From Pseudomonas sp. KU43P (GTDB lineage Bacteria; Pseudomonadota; Gammaproteobacteria; Pseudomonadales; Pseudomonadaceae), in contig NZ_AP019365.1 of assembly GCF_033095865.1 (NCBI RefSeq), positions 2,453,501 to 2,517,500 on the forward strand: a stretch of DNA of 64,000 nt, read 5' to 3'. The notes below the pieces were generated by a model that did not search any database, had not been told where the DNA came from, and saw only the letters and a list, made by a program, of their open reading frames with translations. Shown here one piece after another: positions 25,254 through 34,130 of the stretch; the first letter of the stretch is position 1, and each line of letters opens with the position of its first letter. The position numbers and the translations under genes were made by a program.

Positions 25254-25287
25254 ACCTGGGATGACAATCGATTTTCCTTTGGTGACA
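25254..25287 (-). promoter_or_regulatory. Candidate AraC-family operator upstream of the alcohol dehydrogenase
   Basis: Read on the minus strand, box 1 is TGTCACCAAAGGA (25287-25275) and box 2 is TGTCATCCCAGGT (25266-25254), again offset by exactly 21 bp. It points at the dehydrogenase gene but also sits 93 bp from the divergent SDR gene. Confidence 0.55.
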
Positions 25288-25379
25288 GGCCGCCCGCGGG
25301 TGTCCCAAAACGTCAACTTTCGCCCTGGCGCAATCCCTATAACTGCAAGCCCATTCACTTCTGTATTCGGACATCCGCC

Positions 25380-26138
25380 ATGAGCAAGCAGTTTGAACAA
25401 CACGTGGTCCTGATTACCGGCGCCACTGCAGGCATCGGTTACGCCACGGCCATCGCCTTTGCCCAGCAGGGCGCACGCCTGGTCGTTTCCGGGCGCAATA
25501 CCCGTGCTGGGGAGCAGTTATTGGCCGAGTTGAAGTCGATCGGTGCGCAGGCCGAGTTCGTACAGGCGGATGTCAGCGATGAAGCGCAGGTGGCCAGGCT
25601 GGTCGAGCGTTGCGTGGAGCGTTTTGGCCGCCTGGATGTGGCAGTGAACAGCGCCGGTTATGAAGGCGCCCGTGGCTCGATTCGGGAGCAGACGGTGGAG
25701 GCCTACACGGCTGCGTTCAATGCCAACGCGCTGGGCACGTTCCTGTGCCTGAAGCACCAGATGCGGGTGATGGCCGAGCAGGGGTCGGGAGCCATCGTCA
25801 ACCTGTCGTCGACCATGGGCAGCCGGGGCAATGCGCTGGCGCCGATGTATGTGGCCAGCAAGCATGCGATCGAGGGGTTCACCAAGTCGGCGGCGTTGGA
25901 AGCGTGCCAGTTCAATGTGCGGGTGAATGCGGTGGCGCCGGGGCCGATTGCTACCGAGATGCTTGAGCGTATTGCCGATGGGGCGGACAAGCTGCCGATG
26001 GTGGCCGCGACCATTCCGGCGGGGCGGATTGGCAGGCCGGAGGAGGTGGCGGATGCGATCTTGTTCGTGGCGTCGCAGCAGGCGAGCTTCATCACCGGGC
26101 AGGTGCTGCATGTGAATGGTGGCAAGACAGCTATGTGA
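25380..26138 (+). CDS. SDR family oxidoreductase
   Basis: A 252-residue classical short-chain dehydrogenase with TGATAGIG, NSAG in place of NNAG, the Ser of NLSSTMG, and the YVASK active site. The C-terminal TGQVLHVNGGKTAM is typical. It is divergent from the alcohol dehydrogenase. A second, decayed copy of its last 213 bp lies at 29714-29925, and both copies are followed by a REP pair, marking this gene as the edge of the effector island downstream. Confidence 0.9.
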   Translation: MSKQFEQHVVLITGATAGIGYATAIAFAQQGARLVVSGRNTRAGEQLLAELKSIGAQAEFVQADVSDEAQVARLVERCVERFGRLDVAVNSAGYEGARGSIREQTVEAYTAAFNANALGTFLCLKHQMRVMAEQGSGAIVNLSSTMGSRGNALAPMYVASKHAIEGFTKSAALEACQFNVRVNAVAPGPIATEMLERIADGADKLPMVAATIPAGRIGRPEEVADAILFVASQQASFITGQVLHVNGGKTAM

Positions 26139-26153
26139 TGCAGGCTGTACCGG

Positions 26154-26243
26154 CCCCATCGCCGGCAAGCCGGCTCCCACAGGTACTGCGCAGGTTTCAA
26201 ATCCTGCAGAAATCCTGTGGGAGCCGGCTTGCCGGCGATAGGG
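26154..26243. repeat. REP inverted pair after the SDR gene
   Basis: A 30-bp arm at 26154-26183 (CCCCATCGCCGGCAAGCCGG...) faces a near-perfect reverse complement at 26214-26243. The same arrangement follows the SDR remnant at 29956-30049. The rest of the gap up to about 26447 holds no gene and turns AT-richer toward the effector gene. Confidence 0.9.
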
Positions 26244-26492
26244 CAGGTGCTGGCGCTGCAAGGCGCTCAGGCATTTTGGCACCCCATAACTCCACTCCTT
26301 CGAGCCATTGCTCTAAAAGCTGGTCAACCACGAAAACGGGTATGCCCCGCGAATTTGCCAACTAAGAGTGCAAAATTTTTGTAGGCAAAATCCCCGTCAA
26401 ATGTAGGAAGCGTCTATTTCCCCCGTGACGGATGGCCTGCCTGGGAAATGTGCGCCAAGGTTCGGGACTTCACTGCAGTGGAGTTTCGGAGA

Positions 26493-28310
26493 ATGTCGCA
26501 AAGCGCCTTCAGCCAGTGTGAAACCGTTGTACCTATCGTGTTCCAGCACACCAATGAATGCACCTTTACTCCTCCCTGGTTCGTCGAGGAAACGGACTAC
26601 GACCCCGCACTCGCCCGTTACACCCCGCTGGTCAACGGCGAAGAAACCTTCCGTGCCGTGCACCTGGCCATTGCCGCCGCGCAGAAGTCGGTCGACATCA
26701 TCTGCTGGGGCTTCCAGCCCTCGATGTACCTGATCCGCGACGGCAGCGCCCCATGCCTGGACGAGTTGCTGCTGGCCAAGGCCCGTGAAGGCGTGCAGGT
26801 GCGCGTGCTGGGTTGGGAAATGCCGTTCAACACTGCCGGTTTCGCCGGCGAGGCCAACCTGCCGGGCAAGGGCCTGCTGCGTCTGAAGGACCGTGCCCTG
26901 CATAGCTCGGCCGAGGCGCAGTACGCCTTCGACCGTGACTGGTTCAAGTTGTGCGAGGCCGCTGACGGCAAGGCTGCTGCTCGCGTCGACAGTGGCTACC
27001 CGGTGTTCGTCAGCCGTGGTTTCAGTTGGCGTGAGCGCGCGGAAATTGCGTACCAGGCGAAACGCCACGGGCTCGATCCCTTTATCAGCACCGGCATGCG
27101 CCACACCTTGAGGCTGACCGCCACCCACCATCAGAAGAGTGTGCTGGTCGATTACGAACTACCCGAAAGCGCTGTGGGTTTCGTCATGGGGCACAACCTG
27201 CTCGACGAATACTGGGATACCGACGATCACTCGGCGCTCAACCGCAGTGAGCCTGACAAACCGGCGCCAGACCGTGGCCCGCGTGGAGTGCTGCCGCGCC
27301 AGGATATTTCCAGCCAGGTCAGTGGTCCGGTGCTCAAGTACCTGCACGCCAACTTTGCTGAGGCCTGGCACAAGGAAACCGGCGAAGACCTGTTGGTCAT
27401 CCGGCAGGCAGACGTCGTGGCCGAGGCGCTGAACCTCAAGAGCGGAAGCGGCCAGCGGCTGATGTGCCAACTGCTGCGGACCCAGCGCAGCGGAGCATGA
27501 AGCGTGAAATCGAAGCGTTGTACCTGCAGGCAGTGAACAACGCCACCCAGTTCATCTACATCGAAAACCAGTACTTCCGTTGGCCACCGCTGGCCGAGGC
27601 AATCAAACAGGCCGCACTGGACCAGACCAAGTGCGGTCGGGATCCGGGCGTGCATGGGGCCTTGCACCTGTTTGTGGTCACCAATGCCACTGACGACGGC
27701 ATCGGCGCAGGGACGGTGAACACCCAGCGGATGATTGAGGGCCTGGGACGCGCCGAGACCATCCCGCAGGTGACCAAGCTGCGGCGGATCGAGCAGGTGA
27801 AGAGGGCCGCGCCACCACGACCACGGCTGGACTCAGCGAATGACTACAGGGGGCGGCGTGCCCAGGAGAAGTGGCAGGCCGAGCTGGATGGGCAGATCAA
27901 GGAAATTCAAGAGAGCACGATCATGCCGGAAGAGATACCGGGGTTGAAGGTGCATGTGTGTTCATTGGTGGCGCCGGATTCCCCGGCGGGGCAGCCGTGG
28001 ACGCCGGTGTATATCCACTCGAAGTTGATGATTGTGAACGATGTGCTCACCACCCATGGCTCGGCGAATATCAATACGCGAAGCATGCAGGTCGACCCAC
28101 GAGTGGGCGAGTGAGACGCAGAAGTTGCGGCGGCGGTTGTGGGATCTGCATACGGGCGGGGAGGGGGTGCAGGACAAGCCTAGAGAGGCATTTGATGTAT
28201 GGAGGGAATTAATTGATGAAAATAGACGCCATCAAAAAGACGGCGGGACGCCACGCTGTTCGCTTATTGAGTTTTTCTATGGTAAGGCAGTTTTAAAGGA
28301 TCTTGATTAG
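26493..28310 (+). pseudogene. Type VI phospholipase D effector (Tle5/PldB-like), broken twice
   Basis: Three consecutive reading-frame pieces together make one phospholipase D. Piece 1 (to 27500) holds the first HKD motif HHQKSVLVD and GHNLLDEYWDT. Piece 2 (about 27480-28114) begins MKREIEALYLQAVNN and holds the second motif IHSKLMIVND and GSANINTRSMQVD. Piece 3 (about 28100-28310) has RRRLWDLHTGG and RCSLIEFFYGK. One missing base near 27486 shifts the frame (an extra C would restore TQPQRSMKRE), and roughly 17 bp appear lost after MQVD near 28098. Tle5b-type effectors hydrolyse phospholipids of rival cells. The start is ATG 26493, or 26448. The adjacent lipoprotein gene fits its immunity protein. 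Confidence 0.8.
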
Positions 28311-29569
28311 TGCGTCTGTGTAGCCTGTTTTTATGCTTGCTAATTTCGGCCTGTAATGTGGTAGGTGTCCCTGACTCTAAAAATGGGAAAACAATGAATT
28401 CCTTGGGAGAAATTAATATGAAACTGGATTTCAGTTGCGCGCATGAGAAAATTCCAATTTCTTCAGATGAGGCAGATGTTCTTTTCCAATATGCACGTTG
28501 GTTGCAAAAAAATAATCAACTCAAACGAGATTCTGTGGTGAATGCCGAAGTTGAACGGCTATATCGCATCAGTGCTGAACACGACCATCACAAGGCTAAC
28601 ATAAACTTGCAAAATGGCGCGATGCGAGGACGTTTCAAACTACGCGGTTGGGAGCACCTACGATTGAGTGAGAAGCTGATTGATGCGAATGTCGCTACTG
28701 GGTACTTGTTCGTCGCGTATTTCCTCCAGCAGGGATCAGCGGGGCTTGAGCAAAATCCACAAATGGCGCTGCGTTATTATCGCAAGGCTGCTGACGAGGG
28801 GAATGCACAGGCTCAATATTACGTGGGTGATAAATTAGATTCCGTTACAATGGCTCCAACAGTCGCTACTGACATGTATCGTTGTGCAGCTGAGCAAGGA
28901 CATGGAAAGGCTGCAGTTGCTTTAGGCATAATTTTTAGAGAAAAACGCCAGTACTCTCAAGCCCTCGAAGTTTTTCAGATGGGTGTGGCCGGTGGCTATG
29001 AGCATGCTGCCTCGCGGTTAGCTAATGCATTTCTTACACAGGCTGTCGAAAGCACTCGCTATTATGCTCAGGAGGTAGATCCTGCTCGTGCTGAACGTTA
29101 CAAAGCAATCTGGAGTACACTTGCAGATTATTCTTACGCAGATCCTAAAGTTCCCGAGATCAACGAAATAGTGCCACTTCCTCCGGCCAAGCTGCCACCA
29201 TGGGATGGCAAGCTCCAATGGTTGGAAGCACGGCTGGCAAACATTCCACCAGAGAAACCCAGTGAAGCCTTGATCCACAAACTGGCCAAGGAAAAAGTGC
29301 TTGACCCGGCAACGGGTAAACCAATGCCAGGTTCACCCGCCTTCAACAAGGCGGATTTTCCGCTAATGGTTTGTCGCAGTGGCGAGGCTTGCCCAGAAAG
29401 TGGCTACTGGAAGGCCATGGTCAATAGCTGGGAAGACCCTATTCAGTATTTCGAAGAAGGCGAAATGATGCCCACGTATCTGAGCGTCTGGACGGAATAT
29501 CGACCCTGGCCGCTGCGGGACAAGATCATGCAACGCCAAGAGCGTGTCGAGTGGGGGTTGCTTGGATAA
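28310..29569 (+). CDS. Sel1-repeat/DUF6396 lipoprotein, probable Tle5 immunity protein
   Basis: A 419-residue protein with a lipoprotein signal (LFLCLLISAC, lipid-attachment Cys15). Sel1-like helical repeats follow, including AADEGNAQAQYYVGDKL and CAAEQGHGKAAVALGIIF. The C-terminal DUF6396-like part has LPPWDGKLQWLEARLANIP. Periplasmic Sel1-repeat proteins next to PldB in P. aeruginosa are its immunity proteins, and this gene starts at a GTG that overlaps the effector's stop by one base. It is much richer in A and T than its neighbours, a sign of acquisition. Its frame is intact although the effector is broken. Confidence 0.82.
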   Translation: MRLCSLFLCLLISACNVVGVPDSKNGKTMNSLGEINMKLDFSCAHEKIPISSDEADVLFQYARWLQKNNQLKRDSVVNAEVERLYRISAEHDHHKANINLQNGAMRGRFKLRGWEHLRLSEKLIDANVATGYLFVAYFLQQGSAGLEQNPQMALRYYRKAADEGNAQAQYYVGDKLDSVTMAPTVATDMYRCAAEQGHGKAAVALGIIFREKRQYSQALEVFQMGVAGGYEHAASRLANAFLTQAVESTRYYAQEVDPARAERYKAIWSTLADYSYADPKVPEINEIVPLPPAKLPPWDGKLQWLEARLANIPPEKPSEALIHKLAKEKVLDPATGKPMPGSPAFNKADFPLMVCRSGEACPESGYWKAMVNSWEDPIQYFEEGEMMPTYLSVWTEYRPWPLRDKIMQRQERVEWGLLG

Positions 29570-29629
29570 AAGGCCATGCACTGCGCCTGCACGCAAGTTG
29601 CACCACTGTCTGGTGCATGAGGGCAGGCG

Positions 29630-29713
29630 AAGACCTGCTCGTGGTAGTAGCCAACGGCTGATGTTCCAACTGTACCGGCTTAACCGTAAATGAGCATGGA
29701 GCATGAAGCCATC
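29630..29713 (+). pseudogene. Possible short remnant of a second phospholipase D gene
   Basis: Two short stretches match the effector gene in order. GGCGAAGACCTG recurs from about 27381-27390, and ACGGCTGATGTTCCAACTG resembles 27457-27475, with the material between them deleted. GGAGCATGAAGC then matches 27492-27503 before the sequence switches to the SDR remnant. The match is short, so this is tentative. Confidence 0.4.
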
Positions 29714-29925
29714 AATGCGGTGGCCCCGGGCCGATTGCAACGGAGATGCTCGAGCGCATCGCCGAGGGCGCGGACAAGCTGCCGATGTTGGCTGCGACTA
29801 TTCCAGCGGGGCGTATTGGCAAGCCGGAGGAAGTGGCGGATGCCATTCTGTTCGTGGCGTCGCAGCAGGCAAGCTTGGTTACCGGGCAGGTGTTGCATGT
29901 GAATGGTGGCAAGACGGCGATGTAA
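29714..29925 (+). pseudogene. Decayed 3' end of a second SDR gene
   Basis: This 212-bp segment aligns along its whole length with 25926-26138, the end of the SDR gene, with one base missing in the CCGGGG run that shifts the frame. After that shift the original frame would read MLERIAEGADKLPMLAATI and end at TAA 29923-29925. No 5' part of the gene is present. It is followed by a REP pair as the intact gene is. Confidence 0.88.
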
Positions 29926-29955
29926 CGCCGCAGGTTCAATTGGGTTGGCTGTGCT

Positions 29956-30049
29956 GGCCCCATCGCCGGCAAGCCGGCTCCCACAGGTACTTCGCAGGTC
30001 TTGAGATGTGTGGCGATCCTGTGGGAGCCGGCTTGCCGGCGATGGGGCC
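29956..30049. repeat. REP inverted pair after the SDR remnant
   Basis: The 32-bp arm at 29956-29987 is mirrored exactly at 30018-30049. It forms the right edge of the duplicated SDR-end/REP block that encloses the effector island. The gene-free stretch 29570-30069 holds only the two remnants and this pair. Confidence 0.92.
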
Positions 30050-30069
30050 CGAACAGTCACTTGACCCGC

Positions 30070-31068
30070 TCAGCCCACATGCCCCTTGCGCCATGCCCTC
30101 GGACTGCATCCGAATCGCTGGCTGAACCAGCGCGAAAACGCACTCAGGCAGGAAAACCCGAGCAACTCGGCAATCTCGCTGTGCGAATGCCGCGAATCGC
30201 GCAAATGCCTGACCACCTGCTCCTGGCGCACCTGATCCAGGATCGAGCTGAAACTCTCGCCATGCCGCAACAGCCGCCGGTGCACGGTACGCCGATCGAC
30301 ACCCAGCTGCTCCGCCACCTGTTCCACCGACAAACGCCCCGTCAGCAATAGCTGCCACACCAGCCGGCGCACCGTATCCACCACCGTTTCACTCACCGCC
30401 CCGCGAGCCTCCAGCTCCCGGCGCACAGACCGCGCAGCCACTGGGTCGCTGCCCGGCAGCGGTGCATCCAGCTCGGCCGAGCGGCAGACGATGCCATCCA
30501 CCACGCTGTTGAACTGCACCCGTGTGCCGAACAGCCGCAGGTGCGTCGAACGGTCCTGCGGGGCGCTGTGGCGCAAGCACACCGAACGTGGCTGCCACTG
30601 CTCGCCGAGCAGGGTCTTCAGGGTGCGGTGGGTGACGCCGATCATCAGGTCGACCGACTGGCGTGACGGCAGCTGCCGGTGGGTGATCTGCTCGCCGCGG
30701 ATCACTGCGATGCCGTCGCGCTCCTCGACCAGGATCAGGAAACCTTCATTGTGCAGGTGCAGGTAGCGTTGCAGGGTCTCCAGGGCCATGCGCAGGGTGC
30801 TTTCCTGGCGCATCACCTGGGCCAGCGTGCCGAGATTGGAGAGCTGGCGCTGCTCGGCCATGCGCAGGCCGAAGTCTTCCACGCCGGCCTGGCTGGCGGA
30901 GTTTTCCAGCAGGTGCCAGACGCTGTCGACGCTGATCTTGAAGTCGCTGCGCTCAAGGCAGGCGGGATCCAGCTGCACGGCCTGCAGCTGGGCGATCGGG
31001 TCCAGGCCGAAGGCGCGGGCGACGTCGGCGTAGTGGGTCAGGCAAGCGCTTACGACCATGTTGGCCAT
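30070..31068 (-). CDS. AraC-family transcriptional regulator 2
   Basis: A 332-residue regulator of the same build as the other two AraC proteins here. It has an arabinose-binding-like N-terminal domain (LTHYADVARAFGLDPIAQL) and a C-terminal DNA-binding domain with LSVEQVAEQLGVDRRTVHRRL and SEIAELLGFSCLSAFSRWF. ATG 31068 was chosen by homologue length; ATG 31161 is also in frame. It is divergent from the CMD/BKACE/MFS/BKACE operon and is its likely regulator. No 21-bp TGTCAT pair is seen in this divergent gap, so its site probably differs. Confidence 0.9.
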   Translation of the reverse strand: MANMVVSACLTHYADVARAFGLDPIAQLQAVQLDPACLERSDFKISVDSVWHLLENSASQAGVEDFGLRMAEQRQLSNLGTLAQVMRQESTLRMALETLQRYLHLHNEGFLILVEERDGIAVIRGEQITHRQLPSRQSVDLMIGVTHRTLKTLLGEQWQPRSVCLRHSAPQDRSTHLRLFGTRVQFNSVVDGIVCRSAELDAPLPGSDPVAARSVRRELEARGAVSETVVDTVRRLVWQLLLTGRLSVEQVAEQLGVDRRTVHRRLLRHGESFSSILDQVRQEQVVRHLRDSRHSHSEIAELLGFSCLSAFSRWFSQRFGCSPRAWRKGHVG

Positions 31069-31089
31069 GCAGGTTTCACGTCCTTGAAT

Positions 31090-31108
31090 GGGACGGTCTG
31101 GATGTCCC
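31090..31108. promoter_or_regulatory. Inverted repeat in the araC2-CMD divergent promoter
   Basis: GGGAC and GTCCC are separated by 9 bp within the 110-bp gap between the divergent genes. It is a possible regulator site, weakly supported because only one copy exists in the window. Confidence 0.3.
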
Positions 31109-31178
31109 GAAAGGTTAAATATCGCCTGGCCTGTTTTAGCAGACTCAAGGGGTGTCGACAAACGCCAAGGAGATGCAG

Positions 31179-31574
31179 ATGAACGCCACGCTCACCGAAG
31201 ACTCGATGTCCGCCACACCGACCCTCGACCACCTGCGCGCCAGCGGCGGGATGAACCCGGCCTGGGACAGCTTCGTCAACCTCGACCCGCAATGGGCCGA
31301 GCAATTCCTGCACACCGCAGCGCTGCCGGTAAAGCGCGGCCTGATCGACCCCAAGACCTACGAATTCCTCGCCATTGCGGTGAACGCCTCGTGCACGCAC
31401 ATGTACAGCCCTGGCGTGCGCCGGCACACCCGCAATGCCCTGAAGCTTGGCGCCAGCCCCGAGGAAATCCTCGCGGTGCTGCAGTCGGTGGCCATGCTCG
31501 GGATCCACACCTGCAGCCTCGGCGCCCCGATCCTGCTGGAAGAAATGGCCAAGCTCGCCGCTGAAGCCCAATAG
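31179..31574 (+). CDS. Carboxymuconolactone decarboxylase-family protein
   Basis: A 131-residue AhpD/CMD-fold protein. The conserved block is YEFLAIAVNASCTHMYSPGV and RRHTRNALKLGASPEEILAV. Only one Cys of the AhpD CxxC pair is present (CTHM), so it is unlikely to be a disulfide peroxidase and closer to the CMD-like lyase or hydratase group. AAGGAG lies 6 nt before ATG 31179; a GTG at 31152 is possible. It is first in the operon with BKACE 50 bp downstream. Confidence 0.85.
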   Translation: MNATLTEDSMSATPTLDHLRASGGMNPAWDSFVNLDPQWAEQFLHTAALPVKRGLIDPKTYEFLAIAVNASCTHMYSPGVRRHTRNALKLGASPEEILAVLQSVAMLGIHTCSLGAPILLEEMAKLAAEAQ

Positions 31575-31624
31575 CCGTCGGCCTGTACCGACACCCCTCC
31601 AACAATCACAACAAGGAACACCCC

Positions 31625-32692
31625 ATGAACTTCCTCGATGGCCACCTGTTCACCGAGAACCAGCAGCCGCTGATCATCACCGCAGCGCCCTATGCACCTT
31701 CCTGGGTGCCGTCCGACTTCCCTGAGGACATTCCGGTGACCATGGCCGAGCAGATCCAGAAAGCCGTGGACTGCTACAACGCCGGCGCCACCGTGCTGCA
31801 CCTGCATGTGCGCGAGCTGGACGGCAAGGGCTCCAAGCGCCTGTCCAAGTTCAACGAGCTGATCGCTGGCGTGCGTGAAGCGGTGCCGGAAATGATCATC
31901 CAGGTAGGCGGCTCCATCAGCTTTGCCCCGGAGACCGAAGGCGCCGCGGCCAAGTGGCTGAGCGACGACACCCGCCACATGCTGGCCGAACTCGACCCCA
32001 AGCCCGATCAGGTGACGGTGACGGTCAACACCTCGCAGATGAACGTGGTCGAGCATTGGGGCTACCAGGACGTGCGCGGCACCTCGATGGAAGACCCGGC
32101 GGTCTATGAGGCTTACAAGGAAATGACCGTGCCGGCGCAGCCAGGCTGGGTCGAGGAGCACGTACGCCGCCTGAGCGCCGCCGGCATCCAGAGCGCCTTC
32201 CAGTGCTACAACTTGAACAGCTTCGAGTCGGTCGAACGCCTGATGCGCCGGGGTATCTACAAGGGCCCGTTGGTGATGAACTGGGTGGCCATCGGCGGCG
32301 GCATGGACGTGCCGAACATCTACAGCCTGGCCAACATCGTGCGGGCCGTGCCGGACGGCGCGGTGCTCACCGTGGAAAGCTCCATGCGCAACGTGCTGCC
32401 GATCAACATGATGGGCATCGCCATGGGCCTGCACGTGCGCTGTGGCATCGAGGACAACCTGTGGAACCAGGCGCAGACCGAGAAGATGTCCACGGTCCAG
32501 CAGATCGAGCAGCTGGTGCGCATCTCGCGCGAGTTCGGCCGCCCGATCGCCACCGCCAAAGAAGCCCGCGAGATCAGCAAGATCGGCGTGTTCTACGACA
32601 CTGTCGAGGAAAGCCTTGCGGCCAATGGCTTTGCACCGAACCGCAACGGCGGCCAACAGGGCTTCCTGCGCAAGACCGCTGAAACCGCGTAA
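31625..32692 (+). CDS. BKACE (DUF849) beta-keto acid cleavage enzyme, copy 2
   Basis: A 355-residue enzyme closely similar to the copy at 8975-10027: the blocks FPEDIPVTM, ATVLHLHVREL, GSKRLSKFNELIAGVREAV and AKWLSDDTRHMLAEL are shared. The metal-binding HLH is intact. It lies between the CMD-family gene and an MFS gene. Divergence is greatest in the middle (ALVQ-like substrate region, residues 150-230), so the two copies may act on different beta-keto acids. Confidence 0.9.
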   Translation: MNFLDGHLFTENQQPLIITAAPYAPSWVPSDFPEDIPVTMAEQIQKAVDCYNAGATVLHLHVRELDGKGSKRLSKFNELIAGVREAVPEMIIQVGGSISFAPETEGAAAKWLSDDTRHMLAELDPKPDQVTVTVNTSQMNVVEHWGYQDVRGTSMEDPAVYEAYKEMTVPAQPGWVEEHVRRLSAAGIQSAFQCYNLNSFESVERLMRRGIYKGPLVMNWVAIGGGMDVPNIYSLANIVRAVPDGAVLTVESSMRNVLPINMMGIAMGLHVRCGIEDNLWNQAQTEKMSTVQQIEQLVRISREFGRPIATAKEAREISKIGVFYDTVEESLAANGFAPNRNGGQQGFLRKTAETA

Positions 32693-32793
32693 CCCCGCCA
32701 CATTCGACGTGCACCCCGCAGGGCGCAGTTGCCGCGCCGGCAGCCCTGCGGGCATCAGGCTCGATCCACAACAAGAATAATTGAGGATGCAGC

Positions 32794-34119
32794 ATGGCCG
32801 TCTATCACCCGTGCCCCGACGAGGGCAATGACACGTCCGTGGGCATTCCCCGGCGCTATGCCTGGGTTGTCTTTGCCCTAACCTTCGGTCTGCTGATTTC
32901 CGACTACATGTCGCGGCAAGTGCTCAACGCCGTGTTCCCGCTGCTCAAGGGCGACTGGGCGCTGAGCGATGGGCAGTTGGGCCTGCTCAGCGGCATCGTG
33001 GCGCTGATGGTCGGCCTGCTGACCTTTCCGCTGTCGCTTTTGGCCGACCGTTTCGGACGGGTGCGCAGCCTGGTGTTGATGGCCATGCTGTGGAGCCTGG
33101 CGACCCTGGGCTGCGCCCTGGCGGAGAACTACCCGCAGATGCTGGTCGCACGTTTTCTGGTGGGGGTTGGCGAGGCCGCCTACGGCAGCGTCGGTGGGGC
33201 CGTGGTGATGTCGGTGTTCCCGCCGCACATGCGCGCCACTTTGCAGGGCTCGTTCATGGCCGGCGGCATGTTCGGCTCGGTGCTCGGTATCGCTTTGGGC
33301 GGGGCCATCGCCCAGCAGTTCGGCTGGCGCTGGGCATTCGCCGTCATCGCGCTGCTCGGCCTGATGCTGGCGGTGGTGTACCCGGCCATCGTCAAGGAAG
33401 CGCGGGTCTCGCCCAAGCGGCTGGCGGCGCTGGCCGACAAGGCCGGCTGTGCAGCCCAGCGCCCGTTACGCACGCTGTATGCCACCCGCTCGGTGCTGTG
33501 CGCCTACGTGGGCAGTGGCTTGCAGCTGTTCGTCGGCGGCAAGGTGATCGTCTGGATGCCCAGTTACCTCAACCGTTACTACGCCATGAGCACCGACCAG
33601 GCCGGCAGCGTGTCGGCTGTCATTCTGCTGTGCGGCGCGGTCGGCATCATCCTCTGCGGCATGCTTTGCGATCGGCTGTCGCGCACCCGGGCAGACCGCA
33701 AGGTGAGCCTGAGCATCGGCTACTGCCTGGGCAGTTGCCTGCTGCTGTCGCTGGCCTTCGCCATGCCCCATGGCGTGGCGCAACTGGTGCTGGTGTGCCT
33801 GGGCATGATGGTGGCGGCCGGCACCAACGGCCCAACCAGCGCCATGGTCGGCAACCTCACCCATGCCTCGGTGCATGGCACCGCCTTGGCCACCCTGACG
33901 TTGGCCAACAACCTGCTGGGCCTGGCCAGCGGGCCGCTGATCACCGGCAAGGTGTCCGACCACATCGGGCTGGACGCCGCCATGCAACTGGTGCCGCTGA
34001 TCAGCCTGGTGTCCGCGGCGGTGCTGCTCTACGCCAAGCGTCATTACCACAACGACATGGCGCGCTCGCGCGTCGTGGCTGCGGGGTTGCCCCGCGAATC
34101 CGCCCAACCGATCAGCTGA
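32794..34119 (+). CDS. MFS transporter, copy 2
   Basis: A 441-residue 12-helix permease and paralogue of the transporter at 10194-11528, sharing RRYAWVVFALTFGLLISDYM, LNAVFPLLK and ARFLVGVGEAAYGSVG. ATTGAGGATGC precedes the ATG. It is placed between two BKACE genes and probably imports their precursor. In the 100-bp gap before it there is no REP pair, unlike the first copy. Confidence 0.9.
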   Translation: MAVYHPCPDEGNDTSVGIPRRYAWVVFALTFGLLISDYMSRQVLNAVFPLLKGDWALSDGQLGLLSGIVALMVGLLTFPLSLLADRFGRVRSLVLMAMLWSLATLGCALAENYPQMLVARFLVGVGEAAYGSVGGAVVMSVFPPHMRATLQGSFMAGGMFGSVLGIALGGAIAQQFGWRWAFAVIALLGLMLAVVYPAIVKEARVSPKRLAALADKAGCAAQRPLRTLYATRSVLCAYVGSGLQLFVGGKVIVWMPSYLNRYYAMSTDQAGSVSAVILLCGAVGIILCGMLCDRLSRTRADRKVSLSIGYCLGSCLLLSLAFAMPHGVAQLVLVCLGMMVAAGTNGPTSAMVGNLTHASVHGTALATLTLANNLLGLASGPLITGKVSDHIGLDAAMQLVPLISLVSAAVLLYAKRHYHNDMARSRVVAAGLPRESAQPIS

Positions 34120-34130
34120 CTGGAGACCCC

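Noticed and set aside
29714..29925. Considered as an attachment site (att) of an integrative element
   Set aside because: The repeat is 212 bp and diverged, and no integrase gene is present in the island, so site-specific integration is not supported; simple recombination or duplication is enough.
33090..34130. N-terminal extension of the short BKACE frame overlapping the MFS gene
   Set aside because: The extra 347 codons are a shifted reading of the MFS gene and resemble no BKACE domain; ATG 34131 with a ribosome site is the real start.
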